Shown here: positions 13,810-18,763 of the stretch, piece by piece | How positions within the stretch are numbered: position 1 is the stretch's first letter | Layout of the letters: each line of letters starts with the position of its first letter | Source of the DNA: CAYPHY01 sp964410625 | GTDB lineage: Bacteria > Chloroflexota > Anaerolineae > Promineifilales > Promineifilaceae | Length of the DNA stretch: 18,763 bases | Direction of reading: 5' to 3' | NCBI GenBank assembly: GCA_964410625.1 | Contig: CAYPHY010000068.1 | Location: 1-18,763, forward strand | Translations under genes and position numbers: made by a program | Notes under the pieces: model-generated | Database searches by the model: none | The model's input: only the letters and a program-made list of their open reading frames with translations | Told to the model about the DNA's origin: nothing

Positions 13810-14826
13810 CTAGGATTTGAAACCAATAATAGAAGCACGCCAATTCCCCTCGTTTTCGCCGGGGATGAAGGGGAGATAGTAGCTGATCCGATCGATTAGA
13901 CGGCCGTACCTTTGCTTGATCCGCACCGGCAATTCTGCCCACGTCCCGCTGACGGAAAAGGCCTCTACTATCTCATCGCTGATCAATTTCGGCATCGCTT
14001 CCCACTGTCCCTGTCGTGCCAGTTCGCTTAGCTGGGCAGAGGTTTCCTCCCAGCCGTGCAAGGCCAAGACGGTGCGATAGGCGGGGGTACTCATGTAAAA
14101 GGCGAGTTGTTGGCGGACAAAGGCGTCGGCCGCCTGTGCCTGTTCCGCATCATCGGTGGGGATGACAAAGACGGCCGTAGCCAGTGTGAAATCTTCCCGG
14201 CTGCGGCCGCTACGCGCTAATCCCTTCTCTATCTCCGGCATTGCCACCTCTTGCAGATAACGCACGGTGTGCAAGGCGTGGATGTGGACACCATCGGCAT
14301 GGGACCCCGCCAGGCGCAGCATTTGTGGGTTGACAGCAGCGATGTAGATCGGCGGTGGGGGGACCTCCAGCGGTGCAGGGGAAAAGAAGGGCGTCATCAG
14401 CCGTAGATTAAAGAACTCGCCGTTGTAGCGAAGCGGCCGTCCCGTTTGCCAACAATCCCAAAAGGCGCGAATTGCTTCAATCGTCTCGCGCATTTGCTTC
14501 ACCGGCTTTTCCCATCTCGCCCCAAAGCGGAGGAGGTTGTGGGCTTTCACCTGTGTCCCCAGCCCCAATACAAAACGGCCACCGGAATACCGCGCCAAAT
14601 CCCAGGCGGTATAGGCCAGGATCGCCGGGCTGCGCGGGAAGGCGACGGCAATCGCTGTGCCGAGCGTCAGGCGGCTGCTGTGTTCGGCCGCCAGCAGGAG
14701 ATTGAGGAAAGGGTCGCTGTTGGTTTCGGCCGCCCAAATGCCATCAAAGCCGAGGTCTTCGGCCGCCTGGGCATAGGCAGCCATTTCTTCTAATTTCGGG
14801 TGGAGAATGGTGGTGTCAAATTTCAT
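13810..14826 (-). CDS. LLM class F420-dependent oxidoreductase
   Basis: A 338-residue luciferase-like monooxygenase fold (TIM barrel): MKFDTTILHPKLEEMAAYAQAAEDLGFDGIW at the start, LTLGTAIAVAFPRSP, ARYSGGRFVLGLGTQVKAHN, and PPPIYIAAVNPQMLRLAGSHADGVHIHAL. These match the F420-using LLM branch (TIGR03617-like) rather than bacterial luciferase. Such enzymes transfer hydride between coenzyme F420 and an organic substrate; the substrate is unknown. ATG 14826 lies only eight bases from a perfect TATAAT, so the message may be leaderless, which agrees with the absence of a Shine-Dalgarno sequence. Length is normal. Confidence 0.9.
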   Translation of the reverse strand: MKFDTTILHPKLEEMAAYAQAAEDLGFDGIWAAETNSDPFLNLLLAAEHSSRLTLGTAIAVAFPRSPAILAYTAWDLARYSGGRFVLGLGTQVKAHNLLRFGARWEKPVKQMRETIEAIRAFWDCWQTGRPLRYNGEFFNLRLMTPFFSPAPLEVPPPPIYIAAVNPQMLRLAGSHADGVHIHALHTVRYLQEVAMPEIEKGLARSGRSREDFTLATAVFVIPTDDAEQAQAADAFVRQQLAFYMSTPAYRTVLALHGWEETSAQLSELARQGQWEAMPKLISDEIVEAFSVSGTWAELPVRIKQRYGRLIDRISYYLPFIPGENEGNWRASIIGFKS

Positions 14827-14834
14827 CAGGCGAG

Positions 14835-14840
14835 ATTATA
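14835..14840 (-). promoter_or_regulatory. -10 element of the LLM oxidoreductase gene, leaderless start
   Basis: Perfect TATAAT on the minus strand ending eight bases before ATG 14826, so transcription should begin at or next to the start codon. The -35 is weak (TGTCTT at about 17-base spacing). Confidence 0.5.
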
Positions 14841-14865
14841 CTGCAATGCGACCATAGAAGACATT

Positions 14866-14874
14866 TGTTATACT
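14866..14874 (+). promoter_or_regulatory. Extended -10 promoter of the DUF952 gene
   Basis: TGTTATACT carries an extended -10 (TG-N-TATACT) with TATACT at 14869-14874. No good -35 is visible, as is common for extended -10 promoters. The leader to ATG 14914 is about 33 bases. Confidence 0.45.
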
Positions 14875-14913
14875 GATGCGAACAAAAAGTTGTTGATTTT
14901 TCCTGGAGTATAA

Positions 14914-15336
14914 ATGATCTTACACATTACTACACAAGAAGAGTGGAAAACAGCGTTGGATGCCGGTTCTTACCGGGCTGACAGTCTGGAGATGGAGGGG
15001 TTTATCCATTGCTCGACGGCCGAGCAGGTGATTGGTGTGGCGAATGAACGCTTTCACGGCCGCACTGGTCTCGTCCTCCTGTGCATTGCTCCTGCTCATC
15101 TTGATGCTGCGCTCATTTATGAAGATTGCTACGAGACCGGCCAACTGTTCCCCCACATCTATGGCCCGCTAAATCTCAACGCGGTTGCCGCCGTCGTGGA
15201 CTTTCCGCCCGGCGCAGATGGCAACTTTACCTTGCCTGCTGAGGTAGCGGGGGTGGCCGGGGAGGAAGAGGTCTTTCTCTGTGAGACGGAGCGCGAGATC
15301 GTGACGATGGAAAAGAGGTCGGCCGACGAAGCGTGA
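14914..15336 (+). CDS. DUF952 family protein
   Basis: A 140-residue protein with the DUF952 pattern: ILHITTQEEWKTAL at the start, GSYRADSLEMEGFIHCST, TGLVLLCIAP, LIYEDCYETGQLFPHIYGPLNLNAVAAV. The fold is related to a small ADP-ribosyltransferase-like or RNA 2'-phosphotransferase-like barrel in some classifications, but the biochemical role is not known. Residues ~105-140 form an acidic tail beyond the usual domain. ATG 14914 has GGAG five bases upstream. It is followed 16 bases later by the nucleoside phosphorylase gene on the same strand, so the two probably form an operon. Confidence 0.87.
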   Translation: MILHITTQEEWKTALDAGSYRADSLEMEGFIHCSTAEQVIGVANERFHGRTGLVLLCIAPAHLDAALIYEDCYETGQLFPHIYGPLNLNAVAAVVDFPPGADGNFTLPAEVAGVAGEEEVFLCETEREIVTMEKRSADEA

Positions 15337-15352
15337 TTATTTAGCCTGCCAA

Positions 15353-16126
15353 ATGGAAAACCGTAACCACCCCTTTCCAATCCTCGAATTTGATCCAACA
15401 ACGGCCGCGATTATTGAGCCTTCTCGTGTTCTAAAACCCATTGACATCCCTGAATGCTGTGTCCTTTGCTTCTTCCAGGATGTCATTAGCGGATTACGAG
15501 CGGACGGCCGCCTGCGCGTCGTCTATAAGCTTGGCTCCGAAATGGGGCCAAATCCAGTTTATGAGCTATCTGTAGAGGGGAGGCGGCTGGCACTTTTCCA
15601 CCCTGGTGTGGGTGCGTCCCTTGCCGCCGCCTTTTTAGAAGAGTTAATTGCGCTGGGCTGTCGGAAGTTCATCGCTTGTGGTGGTTGTGGGGTGCTGGAT
15701 GGGACAATTGCCGTTGGTCATGTGGTCGTTCCCACGTCGGCCGTGCGCGACGAAGGCACGTCTTATCATTACTTGCCGCCGTCGCGTGAAGTCGAAGCTT
15801 CACCGGCAGCGATTGCGGCACTCCAGACCGTACTGGAGCGCCACAATGCCCCCTATCTGCTGGGTAAGACGTGGACAACTGATGGCATCTACCGTGAAAC
15901 CCACTCACGGATGGCCCGCCGTCGCGCTGAGGGTTGCTTGACGGTGGAGATGGAAGCGGCCGCTTTCTTTGCCGTCGCCCAGTTCCGAGGCGTTGAATTT
16001 GGGCAGGTACTCTATGGTGGGGATGATTTGACAGGCGAGACGTGGGACGGCCGTGAATGGCAGAAAGAGGCTTCGACCCGCGAGAAATTATTCTGGCTGG
16101 CGGCCGAGGCTTGTTTGTTGCTGTGA
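15353..16126 (+). CDS. Nucleoside phosphorylase (PNP/UDP family)
   Basis: A 257-residue enzyme of the purine/uridine phosphorylase superfamily. Visible are LFHPGVGASLAAAFLEELIALGCRK, FIACGGCGVLDGTIAVGHVVVP (phosphate/ribose region), SYHYLPPSREV, TWTTDGIYRET and CLTVEMEAAAFFAVAQFRGVEF; the EMEAAA segment holds the residues that bind the ribose hydroxyls. It would split a nucleoside with phosphate into base and ribose-1-phosphate in salvage; base preference cannot be read from the sequence. ATG 15353 has no Shine-Dalgarno sequence, so translation may depend on the DUF952 gene 16 bases upstream. Its C-terminus is normal. Confidence 0.9.
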   Translation: MENRNHPFPILEFDPTTAAIIEPSRVLKPIDIPECCVLCFFQDVISGLRADGRLRVVYKLGSEMGPNPVYELSVEGRRLALFHPGVGASLAAAFLEELIALGCRKFIACGGCGVLDGTIAVGHVVVPTSAVRDEGTSYHYLPPSREVEASPAAIAALQTVLERHNAPYLLGKTWTTDGIYRETHSRMARRRAEGCLTVEMEAAAFFAVAQFRGVEFGQVLYGGDDLTGETWDGREWQKEASTREKLFWLAAEACLLL

Positions 16127-16133
16127 ACCTATT

Positions 16134-16155
16134 GACACGGATTGAAATCCGCGTC
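16134..16155. terminator. Hairpin after the nucleoside phosphorylase gene
   Basis: GACACGGATT (16134-16143) and AATCCGCGTC (16146-16155) pair over ten bases with one mismatch, eight bases after the stop codon. A second small hairpin TGCGTT-AAA-AACGCA lies at 16169-16183. Neither has a T-run. They lie between convergent genes. Confidence 0.35.
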
Positions 16156-16231
16156 TGATATGGAAAGCTGCGTTAAAAACGCACTATCTCAGCAGCATTT
16201 GAACAAGCCCTGACTGCTTCTGCTCAATAAC

Positions 16232-18580
16232 CTACAGTTGGATGACCGTTTCCACTGTCTCATCCTCATCCAATCGCAACAGGCGGTCGGTGCTGGTGGA
16301 TGTGCTAACCGACAATGCGCTGACATCCACGGCCGTTACCTCCCGCGACGTAACCACCCACACTTGCTCATCTTCTGGCACGGCCGCCAGCGCCACTGCC
16401 GGACTACGCCGCGCAATCAGCACCTTCCCGGTGGCATTCGCCTTCGGCGCAAGCTCCCAGTCTCCCACTCTCATCTTTCTTCCGTAGCCATCGGCCGTCA
16501 ACAACACCGCTTCCGTTTCCAATGACCCGACCAGGGCGCAATTGAGACGATCTTCACGGCCGAGATTGATCGCTTGCAGGCCAATCAGCGGCAGCTTCTG
16601 TAACGGCCAGCGCAAGCCTCGCCCTTCGGCCGTCAGCAGCACCAATTCCGCGCTGCGCTGGATACCGGCGACCGCCACCGGCACGCCAGACAGTGGCGTG
16701 TCGAACATCAGCGGGACCGGCGCTTCAATGTTCTCGCGCATCACATCCAGGGGATAGGCGCGGGCAAAGCCGGTGGAGGTGACGAGCAAGAGGCGATCCT
16801 GGTGGCGGATGTGTTCCCATTTTCCGGCGGCACAGACCGTTTCGCGCGGCTTTAGCTGGAAGAGATTCGCCAGCGTCAAGTCAAGTGCCTGCAAGTCGGC
16901 CAGTTGGCGCGGTGTGACCAGTAGGAAACGGTAGTCGCTTGTCACCAGCAATAGCTGCGTTTCCATCCCGGCCACCAACGCCTGGACAACCGGCCCGGAA
17001 ACAGTGTTTGCCGCTTCAGCCAGCCCATCAGCAGGCAACGGCCGCACATCTATCGCCAACGTTTCACCAATGAGTACTAAAGCCTGCTGATCCACGTCGC
17101 CCGCGCCATGCGCCTTCTTTTCATCGAGGATGATCCGCCGTTGCAGCATTTCCAGGTTGACCGGCTTGACTTGTGGTTGTTTAGCATTGGAGTCCACAGG
17201 TGTGAGTTGCTCGGCCGTGTGTGCCGGAAGGTCAATCTCGCCCGCTTCCAGACGGTGGCCGATAATCCCTAATCCGGCCGTCACGCTGCTGAAGGGATCG
17301 ATGCTACGCACCTTTTCTGGGCCAAAGTGACGGCCGAGCAACTCATAAAAAGCGGGGATTTGCGCCGAGCCACCGGTGCGAATCACCGCATCAATTTGTT
17401 CCGGTTTCAACCCCGATGCCTGCACTGTTTCTTGTAGATGGTGGTCAATGGCGCGGATCTCCGAGCGGATCAATGTTTCAAACTCCGAGCGGGTGACAAA
17501 CTCGCGTACATCAAACCCTGGCCCTTGTAGACGAATCTCGGCGCCGCGCTTCTCGGAGAGGGTACGCTTGGCTCGTTCGACCACATCAAACATCGTCAGG
17601 CCATAGTTGTTGCTGACCAGGCTGAGCAGGGCTTCAATCTGGTAACGGCGTTGGGCGGTCTGGGCGATCTCGCGCAACACCTGCCGGTTCTCGGCCGATT
17701 GCAACTCCAGCAGTTTTTGCCAATCGGAGAAGGCGTCGTAAATCCAGGAAGGAGTGGTCATTGCCTTTTGCCGCTGCCCATACAGGCTGCCTTCACCAAA
17801 GTGGCGTGGCAGCTTGGCCCGCACCAGCTTTTGGTCAAACACATCACCGGCGATGGGGATACCGCCAGTAGAGAGGACGCGCGGCCGCTTCTCTCCCAGG
17901 CGCATCACCGTGATGTCCAGCGTGCCGCCGCCAAAGTCAAAGACAAGGACGTTTTGCGGCCGATCCAGCGTCAACTCGTAGCTGTAGGCAGCGGCAATCG
18001 GCTCCTGCTGCAGGTAGACCGTCTGATAACCAGCCATAAAGGCCGAACGCAATAACCGCGCTTCGGCGATTTTGTCGTGTGCGGCATCAGCGGCAAAGTG
18101 GACGGGGCGGCCGAGTACGAGATGCGTCAGTTCCCGATCCAATAGCTGCTCCGCCCGCGCCTTGGTCACGCTCATGTAGAGGGCGACGAGGGTTTCTAGT
18201 GAGTAAAAGAGACGGCCGACGACCGTGCCGGTATAGTTCTCATCGCGCAGGCCGGTCTTGATGGACAAGAATAACCGGCCTGGTGAGAGGGCATCTACCC
18301 AAACATAGACATCGGTGATGTAATATACCAGGTCAGCAATGACTTCGATCTCGCCCACCCACACCTTTTGCATTTTCACCGGGCGGCCGACGTTTTGGGC
18401 GAAATATTGGTCTACTGCACCGCGGCCGATGGAGATAGATTGGTCGTTGGTGATATACAACGCCGTCCGCGCCACACGTGGGTTGGCGTTGGACGGGTCG
18501 AGCGGTAAGACGTTGACGTTGCGGCCGTCATATAACGCCATACCCGAATTGGTTGTGCCAAAATCCATTCCGATAATCAT
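16232..18580 (-). CDS. Hsp70-like ATPase fused to a GyrA-type beta-pinwheel-like C-terminus
   Basis: A 782-residue protein. Residues 1-~445 form an Hsp70/actin-fold nucleotide-binding domain (YegD-like branch): phosphate-1 IIGMDFGTTNSGMALYDG (2-19), EPIAAAYSYE (193-202), phosphate-2 NVLVFDFGGGTLDITV (210-225), adenosine motif IDAVIRTGGSAQIPAF (396-411). No peptide-binding domain follows. After a linker (~445-500), residues ~540-770 show about five units of 45-50 residues opening with a D/E-x-LLLVTS-x-G-like strand: LLLVTSDYRFLL, DRLLLVTSTGFARAY, ELVLLTAEGRGLRW, EAVLLTADGYGRKM, DEQVWVVTSREVTA. That spacing resembles the blades of DNA gyrase/topoisomerase IV C-terminal domains, which wrap DNA. 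The start is ATG 18580; a longer frame to 18673 is only repeat translated as FIVSL units. Fold of the C-terminus is inferred. Confidence 0.85.
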   Translation of the reverse strand: MIIGMDFGTTNSGMALYDGRNVNVLPLDPSNANPRVARTALYITNDQSISIGRGAVDQYFAQNVGRPVKMQKVWVGEIEVIADLVYYITDVYVWVDALSPGRLFLSIKTGLRDENYTGTVVGRLFYSLETLVALYMSVTKARAEQLLDRELTHLVLGRPVHFAADAAHDKIAEARLLRSAFMAGYQTVYLQQEPIAAAYSYELTLDRPQNVLVFDFGGGTLDITVMRLGEKRPRVLSTGGIPIAGDVFDQKLVRAKLPRHFGEGSLYGQRQKAMTTPSWIYDAFSDWQKLLELQSAENRQVLREIAQTAQRRYQIEALLSLVSNNYGLTMFDVVERAKRTLSEKRGAEIRLQGPGFDVREFVTRSEFETLIRSEIRAIDHHLQETVQASGLKPEQIDAVIRTGGSAQIPAFYELLGRHFGPEKVRSIDPFSSVTAGLGIIGHRLEAGEIDLPAHTAEQLTPVDSNAKQPQVKPVNLEMLQRRIILDEKKAHGAGDVDQQALVLIGETLAIDVRPLPADGLAEAANTVSGPVVQALVAGMETQLLLVTSDYRFLLVTPRQLADLQALDLTLANLFQLKPRETVCAAGKWEHIRHQDRLLLVTSTGFARAYPLDVMRENIEAPVPLMFDTPLSGVPVAVAGIQRSAELVLLTAEGRGLRWPLQKLPLIGLQAINLGREDRLNCALVGSLETEAVLLTADGYGRKMRVGDWELAPKANATGKVLIARRSPAVALAAVPEDEQVWVVTSREVTAVDVSALSVSTSTSTDRLLRLDEDETVETVIQL

Positions 18581-18591
18581 GAGGTTAGATT

Positions 18592-18616
18592 GGTGTATTC
18601 GTGTATTGGTGTATTT
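18592..18616. repeat. TATTGGTGTA-type repeat upstream of the Hsp70-like gene
   Basis: GGTGTATTCGTGTATTGGTG and flanking bases repeat the word seen at 11590-11655. It lies immediately upstream of the Hsp70-like start. Confidence 0.6.
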
Positions 18617-18620
18617 CAAA

Positions 18621-18725
18621 ATGAACAATGAAACAATGAACAATGAAACAATGAATAATGAAACAATGAACAATGAAACAATGAGACAATGAACAATGAG
18701 ACAATGAGCAATGAGACAATGAGCA
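18621..18725. repeat. AACAATGA tandem repeat array
   Basis: Alternating 7- and 8-base words (AACAATG, AAACAATG) form a 15-base unit repeated about seven times, drifting to GACAATGAGCAATG at the right. Fifteen bases equal five codons, so it stays open on both strands (FIVSL on minus, NNETM on plus) but is not a credible gene. No spacers are present, so it is not a CRISPR array. Confidence 0.85.
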
Positions 18726-18735
18726 AAATCGGCGT

Positions 18736-18763
18736 CATCCGCGTTTGATCTGCGTTATCTGCG
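18736..18763 (+). repeat. ATCTGCG repeat at the right edge
   Basis: CATCCGCGTTTGATCTGCG followed by TTATCTGCG, the same family as 10496-10597; it probably continues beyond the window. Confidence 0.6.

Noticed and set aside
16169..16183. TGCGTT-AAA-AACGCA hairpin as an intrinsic terminator
   Set aside because: Short stem and no T-run; kept only as a remark next to the larger hairpin.
18581..18673. N-terminal extension of the Hsp70-like protein
   Set aside because: It is made of repeat-encoded FIVSL units; the family start motif begins at ATG 18580.
18621..18725. CRISPR-like array
   Set aside because: Units are only 7-8 bases in direct tandem with no unique spacers.
1..18763. tRNA, rRNA or transposase genes
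   Set aside because: No tRNA-like cloverleaf, rRNA text or transposase motif was recognised on either strand by eye; short ncRNAs cannot be excluded.

Overview
The window looks like part of a chromosome from a Chloroflexota bacterium, probably Anaerolineae-like. This is an inference. It rests on moderately high GC by eye, an F420-type luciferase-like oxidoreductase, a lipoprotein with PPC repeats, a LytR-CpsA-Psr protein, a DUF4332 helix-hairpin-helix protein, and gene borders filled with short low-complexity repeats. No rRNA, tRNA, CRISPR array, prophage or transposase was seen, and no gap between genes exceeds 300 bases.

Layout. Bases 1-875 hold the 3' part of a polytopic membrane glycosyltransferase-like gene that carries two in-frame repeat insertions. 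Bases 950-1700 hold an AbrB/PIN toxin-antitoxin pair behind two palindromes. A minus-strand envelope group runs from 6638 down to 1757: LCP ligase-like protein, PPC-repeat lipoprotein, WaaE-like family 2 glycosyltransferase and a small unknown protein. A single DUF4332 gene (6902-7306, plus) diverges from it. A second minus-strand run goes from 14826 down to 7422: LLM oxidoreductase, an RHH-like protein with an HNH nuclease, acyl-CoA dehydrogenase, an APH-fold protein with altered active-site residues, a biotin carboxylase/BCCP subunit and a ROK sugar kinase. Diverging from it on the plus strand are a DUF952 protein and a nucleoside phosphorylase. The window closes with a minus-strand Hsp70-like ATPase whose C-terminal half reads like a GyrA-type beta-pinwheel instead of a substrate-binding domain.

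How the genes may work together. The envelope group could attach and build a surface glycopolymer. The acyl-CoA dehydrogenase and the biotin-dependent carboxylase subunit suggest catabolism of branched-chain or terpenoid acyl-CoA, although the carboxyltransferase partner lies outside the window. The two nuclease/antitoxin-like pairs look like independent accessory cassettes.

The most striking signals are: (i) the Hsp70/pinwheel fusion; (ii) the palindrome CGGCCG, which I counted by hand about 105 times, roughly ten times the chance expectation; (iii) the RHH/HNH pair; (iv) an in-frame palindromic repeat inside the first gene; (v) a different short-repeat family at nearly every gene border.
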